From assembly GCA_963740605.1 (NCBI GenBank), contig CAVUFC010000010.1, positions 248,001 to 312,000 on the forward strand: a stretch of DNA of 64,000 bases, in the 5' to 3' direction. Origin of the DNA: DASSUW01 sp963740605 (lineage in GTDB: Bacteria > Actinomycetota > Thermoleophilia > Solirubrobacterales > Solirubrobacteraceae). Positions 16,490 through 24,862 of this stretch are shown piece by piece. Each line of letters starts with the position of its first letter. Position 1 is the first letter of the stretch. The translations under genes and the position numbers were made by a program. The notes beneath the pieces were generated by a model. That model was not told where the DNA came from, ran no database searches, and saw nothing but the letters and a program-made list of their open reading frames with translations.

Positions 16490-17613
16490 TGAGCCGGCTC
16501 CGCGCCGAGCACCCTCTCGGCGCCCAGCAGCGCGCCGATCGAGTGCTGCTGGTCGTCCATCTGCGTGTAGCCGTGGAAGAACCACGCGCCGCGGGCGCGC
16601 GGGTCGGGGTCCGACGCCGGCGTCTGGCGCCCGACCGTGATCCCCGCCAGGCAGGTGATCCGCGACGCGAGCTGGTCGTGCAGGTCGGCGAGCCGTGGAT
16701 CGAGCGCGGACGCGCGCCACAGCGCGCTCGACCCCTCACCGACGACGCCGAAGTCGGCGCCCGACTCGGTGAACAGGTTGAGCGGCCGGCCGGTGTGCTG
16801 GGAGATGAAGCGGATCTCGTAGCCGAAGTAGCCGGCCAGCCGGCGCGCGAACGCGACCTCCGTCTCGTTGAGCCCGGTCTGCGCGAGCTCGGACAGGCCG
16901 TAGGACGCCCAGTGGTCGGGCTGGCGGGTCAGGGAGCCCTCGGCCTCGTCACGCCGCGTCGCCAGGTAGTCGGCCACTCGGTGCGCGGGCGCCTCCCACC
17001 CCTCGCCCGGGAACTCGTTGTTGAGCAGCGCGAGCGCGAAGAAGGCCTCGCCGGTCGCAAACTTGCCGAACACGCCCGGCACCGGGCGTCCCGTCGCCGG
17101 CGACCAGAACTCGAGCACGCTCCCATCCGGACGCATCTGGGACACGAGGAAGCGCCCCAGGCGCTTCGCCAGTGCGTCGTAGCGGTCGTCGCCAGTGACG
17201 CGGCGCCGGTACATGAGCCCGGCGATGACGAGGGCGTTGGCACCCAGCTCGGGTTCCGCGCTGTCACCCGCGAACGCCGCCCAGTCGTCGTGCGCGACGA
17301 GTCTGCGCTGCACCCAGCCGAGCCCCTGGTCGGCGGCCGCGGTCTCGCCGACGCGGTAGAGCGCGAACAGGACGCCGCCGTGCCGCGCGTCCGAGTACTC
17401 CTGCGACACCCGGTGCTCACCCCGGTAGTAGCCGTAGAGGAAGCTCCCGTCGGGCTGCTCGTTGCGGACCAGCCAGGCCGACGCGTTGTCGATCGCGGCC
17501 CGCACGGCGCCCGCATCGACCGCTGGGCAGCGCTCGGCGGGCACGACGAACACGCGCAGGAGCGCGAACCCGACGCCCCAGAGGACGAACTGCCCGGCCA
17601 GCCAGCGCGGCAT
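16486..17613 (-). CDS. Membrane-anchored alpha/alpha-toroid (six-hairpin) protein
   Basis: 375 aa. An N-terminal hydrophobic helix (FVLWGVGFALLRVFVV) could anchor it to the membrane. The rest has the repeating helix-pair pattern of alpha/alpha-barrel proteins such as glycoside hydrolases or terpene-cyclase-like folds: AAIDNASAWLVRNEQPDGSF, RHGGVLFALYRVGE, GANALVIAGLMYRRR, KFATGEAFFALALLN. NEQPDGSF is typical of squalene-cyclase/prenyltransferase-like QW-type repeats. No catalytic residue can be named. It starts immediately after the upstream gene ends and overlaps the downstream one. Confidence 0.65.
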   Translation of the reverse strand: MPRWLAGQFVLWGVGFALLRVFVVPAERCPAVDAGAVRAAIDNASAWLVRNEQPDGSFLYGYYRGEHRVSQEYSDARHGGVLFALYRVGETAAADQGLGWVQRRLVAHDDWAAFAGDSAEPELGANALVIAGLMYRRRVTGDDRYDALAKRLGRFLVSQMRPDGSVLEFWSPATGRPVPGVFGKFATGEAFFALALLNNEFPGEGWEAPAHRVADYLATRRDEAEGSLTRQPDHWASYGLSELAQTGLNETEVAFARRLAGYFGYEIRFISQHTGRPLNLFTESGADFGVVGEGSSALWRASALDPRLADLHDQLASRITCLAGITVGRQTPASDPDPRARGAWFFHGYTQMDDQQHSIGALLGAERVLGAEPAQ

Positions 17614-18228
17614 CTAGCGGTCGAGCACCTCGGTCGCGCGGGCCTCGAGCCGGATCGTCAGCGTGACCGGCCCGTGGATATCGAGCTCGAACCCGTCGCG
17701 GTCGGGTGACAGCGAGCCTCCCTCCGCCTCCGCCGCGACCGGCAGCCACGAGTCGGGCAGCGGCATGCCGCCCGCGGCCTCCATCAGCAGCGCGGCGGTC
17801 ACCCACCAGCGGCCGGCCTGGACCGAGCGGACGAGCCGCCGGTCGCTCACCCCGAAGAGCGTGCTCGACCGCGCGCCGTCGACCGGCGCGCGCAGCCACC
17901 GCAGGTCGATCCCGGGGATCTCCCGCGGCGCGAGCCGGATCTGCGGCACGAGATCCGCCGGCGGGCCGACCACGAGGATCGTCAGCTCATACGTCGGCGC
18001 GACGTCGGTGATCTCCAGGTCGACCGACCCGACCGGCGCCGCGACCACGCCGAGCGCCTCACCCCGGCAGCGGGCGAACACGAGCGTCCCATCGCCGTCG
18101 AGCGCCCAGCTCCCGTCGACACCGGTGTCGGCCACCGCCGAGACCGCGCGCGCCGGCTCGTCGACCAGCAGGACCTGGCAGTCCGCCTGTGGCACGCCGC
18201 GATGCAGCACACGGCCCTCAGCGTGCAT
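17614..18228 (-). CDS. Carboxypeptidase regulatory-like (beta sandwich) protein
   Basis: 204 aa, not recognised as a named family. The first 90 residues have the pattern of a carboxypeptidase-regulatory-like fold (GRVLHRGVPQADCQVLLVD, DTGVDGSWALDGDGTLVF), a domain common in proteins that meet sugars or cell walls. The rest is beta-rich (YELTILVVGPP, PVTLTIRLEARATEVLDR) with no signal peptide. Its start overlaps the end of the LQRxxGNxAV gene by 11 bp and its stop touches the next start, so the three are translationally linked. Confidence 0.6.
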   Translation of the reverse strand: MHAEGRVLHRGVPQADCQVLLVDEPARAVSAVADTGVDGSWALDGDGTLVFARCRGEALGVVAAPVGSVDLEITDVAPTYELTILVVGPPADLVPQIRLAPREIPGIDLRWLRAPVDGARSSTLFGVSDRRLVRSVQAGRWWVTAALLMEAAGGMPLPDSWLPVAAEAEGGSLSPDRDGFELDIHGPVTLTIRLEARATEVLDR

Positions 18229-20206
18229 AGAACGACCAGTCGGGGAAGCGGCGGACGAGCGCCTCGTGGTGCTCGGGCCGCAGCTTCGACACCGCCGCGC
18301 CAGAGCCCGCCGTGTTGGTGCGCGTCGCGGTGGCGCGCTTGCTCGCGAGCTTCCACTCGACCGTGATCGTGTTCTCGTACAGCACGTCCATCCCGCGCAC
18401 GAGATAGTCGTGGAATTTGAGCCGGACGACCACGTGGTCGACCTTGCCGTCGACGTAGTCGTCGTCGTCGAGCTCCTCGTCGAACGCGGCGTTGGTCACC
18501 GGCCACGGGAGGTCAGGACGGTCGTAGATCTCGGTCCGGTTGGGGGCCGCCGTGTGGGCGAACGAGTTGCCGGCGGCGTTCGGCGCCTCATAGAACGGAG
18601 CGGTGCCGGTCGTGTCGATCGTCCAATACGGCTGTGTGGCCGTCCCCCACTTGCGCTTCTCGGACTGGCCGCTGGCCTGCGTCTCGATCGACGTCTCGAA
18701 CCCGGCGCTCTTGCCCTTCTTGTCGAACATCTCGCACTCGCGCGTGAGGAACTGCAGCCAGCCGGTGTTCGCCGCGTCGTTCCCGACGTAGGACAAGGAG
18801 AACCACTTGGACTGCCCAGCGGGCTGGGACACGTTGTCGAAGGCGGTGACCGCGCCGCCCGGCACGTTCACCGCCGGGCCCGCGGCTGCGCCGAGGTTCA
18901 TCGCCTGGGCGCTGGCCGGCCGGCTCGCCACGCCGGCCTGCGACTCGAGCGGCAGGAACGCGAGCGCGCGCGAGATGACGTGGCTGTCGCTCAGCGCCAG
19001 GTCGGTCCACATCGTGCACGCGGCGACGCCCGCCGCACCGTGCACGCGTTGGATGTCGCGTGCCTTGGTGAGCACGTCGGCGTCCGGGAAGCCCTGGAGG
19101 AGCCACACGATCGCCGACCAGTTCCCGGCGGTCACCGCGGCGGCGTAGGCGGGGTCGAGCCGCGGCCGCAGCGTGCGCTCGACGAGCCGGCCGAGCGGGC
19201 TCGACGCCGCCAGGCCCGAGCCCATGCGCATGTGCAGCGCGAGGTTGACGAGCTCGGCGATGTCGAGCCGGCCGAGCCGTGCCGTGCGCTCCGCGTCGTC
19301 GTTGTAGCGCAGCAGCGTGCCGGCGGCGCCCGCCCAGTCCTCGATGCTCACGAAGCCGGCGAAGCTGCGGTCGAGCCCCTCGGTCTTGATCGCGCCCGCG
19401 CGCGGCTCGACCCCGAGCACGGCGACGATCCGCGCGAGCTTCTGGTTGTCGGCGGCGAGCTTGAGGTCGAACAGCTCTGGGGGCGTCAGCGGCGCGAGCC
19501 GGGTTTCGAGATCGGCGTCGGCCAGCGCGTTCAGCAGGATCGTCGCGTCCCACGACTGCTTGCGGGTCAGGGCGGAGGCGGCCAGCGCGTCGAGGTCGCT
19601 CGCGTGGGCGGCGAGCGCCGGGGCCAGCGCGCCCGCGAGCGAGAGCGACTCGACCTGCGCCCAGCGCAGCACCTGGGCGAGCGAGTTGGCGTCGAGCGCC
19701 GCGATTCGCACGGGCAGGCGCGCCGGATCGGGGTAGCGTTGGAGCGCCCGCGTCAGCGCGTAGTGGTCGGCCGTTCGCAGCGCGTTCTCGATCTGCGCCG
19801 GCGCGCGCACGCGCTCGACCGCGGGCGCGGCGGCGATGATCGCGTCACGAGTCTCAGGGAGGTAGCCGCGCACGCGGTCGTCGATCTCCTCCTGCGTGAA
19901 GCCGTTCAGCACGCCGACGAGTTGCGGCCAGTGCTCGCCCGCCATGTAGTCGCGGATCGCCCGGTCCATGTCCGCCTTGTCGCCCGCGCGCGGTGGCGCG
20001 ACGTCCTCGGGACGGCGCTCGACGCCGGCGGGCGATGGCACGCCGGCGTCGACGCCTTGGCGGGCGAGCATCCGCGTCACCGCGGCGTTGCCGTGGGCGC
20101 GCTGGAGGCTCAGCACCTGCGCCGCGGGCGACCGCGGTGCAGGCGCCGGCGGCGCCGGCCGGTGCGCGACTTCTTCGGCTTCCGGCTGGCGCTGCCGTTC
20201 GGGCAT
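18218..20206 (-). CDS. Protein with eCIS-cargo-type LQRxxGNxAV N-terminus, unknown C-terminal module
   Basis: 662 aa. After a proline/alanine-rich tail the sequence AAQVLSLQRAHGNAAVTRML (about residues 28-47) carries the LQRxxGNxAV motif found at the start of DUF4157 proteins and other cargo linked to extracellular contractile injection systems. No HEXXH follows, so it is not a standard DUF4157 peptidase. Residues 80-430 are helical repeats; residues 440-662 are a beta-rich module (SKWFSLSYVGNDAANTGWLQ, DDDDYVDGKVDHVVVRLKFH). No signal peptide or membrane segment. It heads the operon of four genes. Cargo status is inferred from one motif; no contractile sheath or tube gene is in the window. 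Confidence 0.6.
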   Translation of the reverse strand: MPERQRQPEAEEVAHRPAPPAPAPRSPAAQVLSLQRAHGNAAVTRMLARQGVDAGVPSPAGVERRPEDVAPPRAGDKADMDRAIRDYMAGEHWPQLVGVLNGFTQEEIDDRVRGYLPETRDAIIAAAPAVERVRAPAQIENALRTADHYALTRALQRYPDPARLPVRIAALDANSLAQVLRWAQVESLSLAGALAPALAAHASDLDALAASALTRKQSWDATILLNALADADLETRLAPLTPPELFDLKLAADNQKLARIVAVLGVEPRAGAIKTEGLDRSFAGFVSIEDWAGAAGTLLRYNDDAERTARLGRLDIAELVNLALHMRMGSGLAASSPLGRLVERTLRPRLDPAYAAAVTAGNWSAIVWLLQGFPDADVLTKARDIQRVHGAAGVAACTMWTDLALSDSHVISRALAFLPLESQAGVASRPASAQAMNLGAAAGPAVNVPGGAVTAFDNVSQPAGQSKWFSLSYVGNDAANTGWLQFLTRECEMFDKKGKSAGFETSIETQASGQSEKRKWGTATQPYWTIDTTGTAPFYEAPNAAGNSFAHTAAPNRTEIYDRPDLPWPVTNAAFDEELDDDDYVDGKVDHVVVRLKFHDYLVRGMDVLYENTITVEWKLASKRATATRTNTAGSGAAVSKLRPEHHEALVRRFPDWSFYAR

Positions 20207-20379
20207 CGCCCGATCATCTCAGCGCGCGGGCGTCAGTCCAACCGCGCGTGGCAGCCGCGACGCGCGCCTTGAAGAACACGTAGCGGTCGTACAGGTTCGC
20301 GCGCGGGCCACGAGCGCCCACCCGAGGAACTCTCCCGCGACCCTCAAGTTCCGCGCGCACGAAGCCGAACGGAAACCTG

Positions 20380-22014
20380 ATGGCCGCCGGTGATGCGATC
20401 GAGGTCCACTGGGCGCTTGATCGCGCGCGGGACCTCCACCACGAGGACCACGACGCTGCCCTGACGGAAGCGATCCGTTGCCACGAGATCGCCCGCACGC
20501 TCGACGACGCCGCGCTGCGCAGCCGAGCGCTCGTGCTCCAGGCCGCGGTGATGCTCCAGCGCGGCGACCTGCAGGGCGCCGTCGCGCTGACCACCGAGGC
20601 CGAGCCGTTCGCGGAGGACGACGCCGCCGCCGCCGAGCTCGCCGCCGTCCAGGGACAGCTGAACTTCTTCGCCGGCGCCTACCCGGACGCGCTTGCCCAC
20701 GCCGAGCGCGCGATCGCGCTCGCCGACGGCATCGCCGACGTCGGCCTGCAGGTGTTCACGCGCCGGTACGCCTGCGTCGTGTTCGGCAACATCGGCGTCA
20801 GCGACTGGCATCAGCGCCTCCACGAGGTACTTCGCCTGTCGATCGTCGCCGGCCACGCCTGGGACGAGGCGATGTCGCGCAACGACATCGCCCACTACAC
20901 GATGGAGACCGGCGACTTCGACGGCGCCGAGCGCGAGATCGCCGCCGCGTTCGCCACCGCCGAGCCGCTGGCGCCGAACAACCGCTTCGCGCTCGCCGTC
21001 TTGAGCTGCACGCGCTCCGAGATCCGGCTCCGCGCCGGCCGCGTCGAGGAGGCGCTCGCCGACGCCGAGCAGGCCGTCGACTTCCTCACCAGCGGCGGCG
21101 ACCCGAATCCGTACCTGCTGGCGATGACCGTGGTGATCGAGGTGCAGGCGCTCCTCGCGCTCGGGCGCCTCGACGAGGCCGAGCGCTCCGGCCAGCGCGC
21201 CGTCGAGCGGCTCGGCGAGCGCGTCCCGCAAGCCCGCAGCATGATCCTCAGCACCGTCGCCGTCGCGCTGCGCGAGGCCGGCCGGACCGAGGAGGCCTTC
21301 ACCGTCCTCACGCACAGCGTCGAGATCGAACGGGCCGCGTTTCAGGAGCTGTCGGCGCTGCAGCGCGGGCTCGAGCGCGCCACGCTGGAGACCCGCGCCG
21401 CGCGCACCGAGTCCGACGCCCTCGCCGCCAAGAACCGCGAGCTCCAGAAGGTCGTGCAAGAGCTGGCCGACGCCCGCAGCGCGCTCGAGCGCCGCACGTC
21501 ACAGCTCGAGACGCTGCAGGAACAGCTGCGCGAGCAGGCCGACCGCGACTGGCTCACCGGCCTGCACAACCGCCGCTACCTGGCGCGCGAGGTCGGTCGC
21601 CACGCCGCCGCTCCCGGACCCGGCCCGTTCAGCCTGGCGGTGCTCGACCTCGACCACTTCAAGGTCGTCAACGACCGCTTCGGCCACCCGGCGGGAGACG
21701 AGGTGCTGATGCGCGTCGCCGCCCTGTTGCTCGGCGAGATGCGCGGACAGGACGTGGTGGTGCGTACCGGCGGTGAGGAGTTCGTGCTCCTGATGCCACA
21801 GACCGACGCCAACGCAGCCGCCACGGCGTGCGAGCGGCTGCGCGCCGCGATCCGCGACGAGCCGTGGGGCCGCATCGCCCCCGGGATGACGCTCACGGCC
21901 AGCATCGGCGTGGCCACGGCCGAGACGGCCGGCGACCTGCGCGCCCTCACGGAGATCGCCGACCGGCGCCTCTACGAGGCCAAGCGCGCCGGACGCGACC
22001 GCGTCGTGGCGTGA
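20380..22014 (+). CDS. TPR-coiled coil-GGDEF diguanylate cyclase
   Basis: 544 aa, soluble. Residues 1-340 are tetratricopeptide-like helix pairs (AALTEAIRCHEIARTLDD, EALADAEQAVDFLTSGG, EAERSGQRAVERLGERV). Residues 345-400 form a coiled coil rich in Glu and Leu. Residues 400-544 are a GGDEF domain with the active-site GGEEF at 464-468. An RxxD inhibitory site (455-458) lies the canonical five residues before it, so the enzyme should be product-inhibited by cyclic di-GMP. LTGLHNRRYL and LDLDHFKVVND are present. The TPR part is the likely sensor or partner-binding region. A receiver-HPt gene follows after a structured 50-nt gap. Confidence 0.9.
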   Translation: MAAGDAIEVHWALDRARDLHHEDHDAALTEAIRCHEIARTLDDAALRSRALVLQAAVMLQRGDLQGAVALTTEAEPFAEDDAAAAELAAVQGQLNFFAGAYPDALAHAERAIALADGIADVGLQVFTRRYACVVFGNIGVSDWHQRLHEVLRLSIVAGHAWDEAMSRNDIAHYTMETGDFDGAEREIAAAFATAEPLAPNNRFALAVLSCTRSEIRLRAGRVEEALADAEQAVDFLTSGGDPNPYLLAMTVVIEVQALLALGRLDEAERSGQRAVERLGERVPQARSMILSTVAVALREAGRTEEAFTVLTHSVEIERAAFQELSALQRGLERATLETRAARTESDALAAKNRELQKVVQELADARSALERRTSQLETLQEQLREQADRDWLTGLHNRRYLAREVGRHAAAPGPGPFSLAVLDLDHFKVVNDRFGHPAGDEVLMRVAALLLGEMRGQDVVVRTGGEEFVLLMPQTDANAAATACERLRAAIRDEPWGRIAPGMTLTASIGVATAETAGDLRALTEIADRRLYEAKRAGRDRVVA

Positions 22015-22019
22015 TCGCG

Positions 22020-22065
22020 CGGATGTTTTAGGTGGCAAAACCCCTGAGGATGCGCAAAACATCTG
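22020..22065 (+). ncRNA. Candidate structured RNA element in the leader of the receiver-HPt gene
   Basis: Between the cyclase stop and the GTG at 22067 lie CGGATGTTTT (22020-22029) and AAAACATCTG (22056-22065), a 10-bp stem with one G-U pair. Inside it is a second hairpin, AGG(T)GG/CCCCT around a CAAAA loop (22030-22045), followed by the unpaired purine-rich GAGGATGCGC. The AT-rich stem stands out against the GC-rich background. It is either a terminator-like or a regulatory element; class unknown. Confidence 0.4.
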
Positions 22066-22066
22066 G

Positions 22067-22786
22067 GTGGACAGGCGCGCTGAGCCCAGCGGCCCCGCGG
22101 TTCTGCTCGTAGACGACAACGAGGTCAACCAGGCCGTGGCCGCGGCGATGCTCCGCGGCCGCGGCTACCAGGTCGACGTCGTCGAGAACGGCCGCGAGGC
22201 GCTCGACGCGGTCGAGTGCAAGCCGTACGTCGCGGTGCTGATGGACTGCCAGATGCCGGTGATGGACTGCTACGAGGCGACTGCGGAGCTGCGCCGGCGC
22301 GAGCCCGCCGACGCGCACCTGCCCGTGATCGCGCTCACCGCACACGCGTTCGACGGCGAGCGCGAGCGCTGCCGGGCCGCCGGGATGGACGACTTCCTCG
22401 CCAAGCCCGTACGCGCGGACCAGCTCGCCGCCGCGCTGGAGCGGCACACGGGCCAGATGATCAGCCTGACGACGCTCGCCATCCTGCGCGAGGCGGTCGG
22501 CGGCCAGGAGCGACTGGACCGCATTCTCGAAGTGTTCGTCAGCCAGGCGGAGACTCACATCGAGACGATCGCCCACGCGATCGCGCTCGGCGACGCCGGC
22601 GCGGTCGCGCGCACCGCGCACACGCTGAAGAGCGGTGCGGCGGCGATCGGCGCGTGCGGGATGGCCGCGATCGCGGGCAACCTCGAGCGCATGGGCGAGC
22701 GCAACGACCTGACGACGGCGCCGGACGAGACGCGCCGGCTCAGCGAGGCGTACGAGCGCACCCGGGCAGAGCTGGCCACGCTTTAG
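22067..22786 (+). CDS. Response regulator receiver fused to a histidine phosphotransfer (HPt) domain
   Basis: About 239 aa. Residues 12-130 are a receiver domain: LVDDNEVNQ (acidic pair), LMDCQMPVMD with phospho-acceptor Asp60, ALTAHAF and FLAKPVRADQL (Thr and Lys). Residues 140-239 are an HPt domain with phospho-His185 in RTAHTLKSGAAAIGA. This is exactly the C-terminal half of a hybrid sensor kinase, but no kinase domain precedes it; upstream in frame lie only the structured element and the end of the cyclase gene. It may be a free phosphorelay intermediate or a remnant. GTG 22067 is the only sensible start. Confidence 0.8.
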   Translation: MDRRAEPSGPAVLLVDDNEVNQAVAAAMLRGRGYQVDVVENGREALDAVECKPYVAVLMDCQMPVMDCYEATAELRRREPADAHLPVIALTAHAFDGERERCRAAGMDDFLAKPVRADQLAAALERHTGQMISLTTLAILREAVGGQERLDRILEVFVSQAETHIETIAHAIALGDAGAVARTAHTLKSGAAAIGACGMAAIAGNLERMGERNDLTTAPDETRRLSEAYERTRAELATL

Positions 22787-22812
22787 ACGAGCGCGGTACC
22801 TTCGATGACGCC

Positions 22813-23364
22813 ATGAGCGTCACCGCGCCTGCCTCGCCCACACTGACCCGTCGTCAACGCGCGGCCAAGACCGTCGCCGCGGCATCGCGTGGCGGCCTTA
22901 TCGGCGCGGTTGTGGCGACCGTCGCCTGGCTGCTCGCCGGCGCGATCGCCGGCACCGCGTTCGTGCTGCTCGTGGTCGCCACGCTCGGCGTCGCCGCGGT
23001 CGTGGTCTGGCGCGGCGCGGTGAACTCGTGGGTGTGGCTCGCGCTCGCGGCCGCGTGGGCGACCGTGCTGCTCGAGCGCGCGGTGGTGCAGGACAATGGT
23101 GGCGTGTGGGTCGGGCTGGCGTCGTGGCTCGGCGTGATCATCGCCGCCCGCCGAGCCGGGATCTCGAAGCGCTACCTGCCCGTGCTCGCGTACCCGGTGG
23201 TGTCGGTCGTCATCGTCGTCCTCGCGGGCGAGAGCCTCCTCGACCCGTGGGGCGTCTCGTGGTTGTGGGTCGCCGCCGTGCTCGGCCCGGTGATCGGCGT
23301 GCAGACGCTGCTCAGGCCGCGACCGCCCGCCGCTCTCGCACCAGGCAAAGCAGCACAAAGCTGA
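22813..23364 (+). CDS. Integral membrane protein of unknown function
   Basis: 183 aa with about six hydrophobic helices after a basic N-terminus (RRQRAAKTVAAAS): GGLIGAVVATVAWLLAGAIAG, FVLLVVATLGVAAVVVW, VWLALAAAWATVLLERAVV, WVGLASWLGVIIAARRAG, YLPVLAYPVVSVVIVVLAG and LWVAAVLGPVIGVQTLL. I do not recognise the family. TACCTT at 22797-22802 lies 10 nt before the ATG. Its 3' end overlaps the convergent MFS gene by 53 bp. Confidence 0.65.
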   Translation: MSVTAPASPTLTRRQRAAKTVAAASRGGLIGAVVATVAWLLAGAIAGTAFVLLVVATLGVAAVVVWRGAVNSWVWLALAAAWATVLLERAVVQDNGGVWVGLASWLGVIIAARRAGISKRYLPVLAYPVVSVVIVVLAGESLLDPWGVSWLWVAAVLGPVIGVQTLLRPRPPAALAPGKAAQS

Positions 23365-24802
23365 CCAGCATCAGGCCGCCGTCGAGGAACACGGCCGCCG
23401 TCCAATCGCCGGTCGCGTCGCGCAGCACGCCGCTGATCGCCGGGGACAGGACCGCGCCCATCTCGCCGATCAGGTTCATCATCCCGAACGCGGCGCCGAG
23501 CAACGCGGCCTTCGGCACCAGATCGGCGGCCAGCGCGTGCCAGATCGGCTGCAGCGCGTTGAAGAACAGGCTCGAGACGAAGAGCAGCACGCCGAGCGCC
23601 CAGACCGCGTTGCCCCCGGCCTTCAGGTACAGGCCGAACGCGATCGTCAGCAGCGCCTGGATCAGCGTGAACGTCACGAGCATGCCCTTGCGACCGCGTC
23701 CGGCGCGCTTCTGGCGGTCGCCGAGCCAGCCGCCGAGCGGGAAGCCGATGATGCCGGCGACGCCGAAGAACGTCGCGGTCAGCGCCGACTGCCAGAAGCC
23801 GCCCTTGGTCGCGTCGGCGACGATCGAGACCGACCAGAAGCTGAAGAACCACAGCGTCCACAGGATCGCGATCCCGGCCGTGTAGACGAGCATCAGGTCG
23901 CGATTGCGGATGACCGAGGCGGTCTCGCCGCCGAGCCGCATGAAGACGAACCCCACGAGCGCGACCGCGACGCCGGTTTCCAGCAAAGCGACCTGCCACT
24001 CGTTCAGCCCGGCCTTCGTGGCGGTCATGTAGATGGCCATGATCGCGACGAAGAACACCGACGCGTAGGCGACGAGCCGGCCCGCCGCCGGCATGTACGC
24101 GGGCTTGAAGGCGTGCTCGCCCTTCTGGTTGCGGAAGAACCAGTTCATCCCGACTCCGATCAGCACCGCGCCGGTACCGAGCACGAGGAAGGGCATCCGC
24201 CACGCGTCGTCCTTCCCGAACACCGACGCGCCGAGGTCGATCAGCGGCGCGGCGAGCAGCAGCGCCAGCGTGATGCCGATCGCGAGGCCGGTGATCACCC
24301 AGCCCATGCCCAGGCTGCGCTTCTCGAGCGGGCTCTGGCGGGCGATCACGGAGCGGTCGTTGGAGTAGAACAGGCCGGCGCCGAGACCGGTGATCACGCG
24401 CAGCGCGACGAAACCGATCAGCGCGGTCACGACACCGCTGAGGAGGGTCGCGAGACCGGCCCAGATCACGGCGATGACGATCACCGTGCGATGCCCGAGC
24501 TTGTCGCCGACGAGGCCGCCCGGGAACTGGGTGAGCATGTAGCCCGCGAACAGCAGGCTGCCGACGAGGCCGCCCAGCGCGAACGGGTTCTCGGCGCCGG
24601 CCATGATCGGCGTCTTCGCCTGGATCATGTATGTGACGACGGGACCGGTGATCGTGCGGTCGGCACCGCTCGCCACCCATCCCAGCAGCAGCATCATCCA
24701 CAAGGCCTTGTAGCCCGGGTAGGGCCGACCTTCTGCCTCGGTCGTCCCTGCACGCGGCGCAGCAACCTGCGTCCGATCGCGCCCGCTGATATGCGTCGCC
24801 AT
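23312..24802 (-). CDS. MFS transporter (ACS/anion-cation symporter type)
   Basis: 496 aa, 12 membrane segments in two halves, within the major facilitator superfamily. The GDKLGHRTVIV loop after the second helix is the MFS signature, with a matching GGWLGDRQKRAGRGRKG in the second half. VVTYMIQ and the LxVITGLGAGLFYSNDRSV helix point to the ACS-like subgroup that imports organic anions. The substrate cannot be read from the sequence. A strong GGGAGGCGGAG ribosome site precedes the ATG at 24802. Confidence 0.85.
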   Translation of the reverse strand: MATHISGRDRTQVAAPRAGTTEAEGRPYPGYKALWMMLLLGWVASGADRTITGPVVTYMIQAKTPIMAGAENPFALGGLVGSLLFAGYMLTQFPGGLVGDKLGHRTVIVIAVIWAGLATLLSGVVTALIGFVALRVITGLGAGLFYSNDRSVIARQSPLEKRSLGMGWVITGLAIGITLALLLAAPLIDLGASVFGKDDAWRMPFLVLGTGAVLIGVGMNWFFRNQKGEHAFKPAYMPAAGRLVAYASVFFVAIMAIYMTATKAGLNEWQVALLETGVAVALVGFVFMRLGGETASVIRNRDLMLVYTAGIAILWTLWFFSFWSVSIVADATKGGFWQSALTATFFGVAGIIGFPLGGWLGDRQKRAGRGRKGMLVTFTLIQALLTIAFGLYLKAGGNAVWALGVLLFVSSLFFNALQPIWHALAADLVPKAALLGAAFGMMNLIGEMGAVLSPAISGVLRDATGDWTAAVFLDGGLMLVSFVLLCLVRERRAVAA

Positions 24803-24862
24803 CTCCGCCTCCCTCGCATAAAAGCTTCTGACATATTGCCCCTGAGGCGGGGCGAGAAACGT

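Noticed and set aside
17663..20272. 869-codon plus-strand frame opposite the cargo-motif operon
   Set aside because: Runs against a set of minus-strand genes with clear domain patterns and overlapping starts; it has no motif of its own.
20216..20345. Peptide-like minus-strand sequence (NLYDRYVFFKARVAAATRGW) just upstream of the cargo-motif gene
   Set aside because: Reads like the end of a lost gene (another frame gives GEFLGWALVAR), ending 8 bp before the next start, but it is too short and shifted to support a gene or a named remnant.
22020..22065. Naming the nested hairpin a cyclic-di-GMP (GEMM) riboswitch
   Set aside because: Only two short CAAA-type runs match; the two parallel helices and tetraloop receptor of that class are not present, so it is kept as unclassified.
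24838..24854. GCCCC/GGGGC hairpin between the metallopeptidase and MFS genes
   Set aside because: Only 5 bp with no U tract; in GC-rich DNA this occurs by chance.
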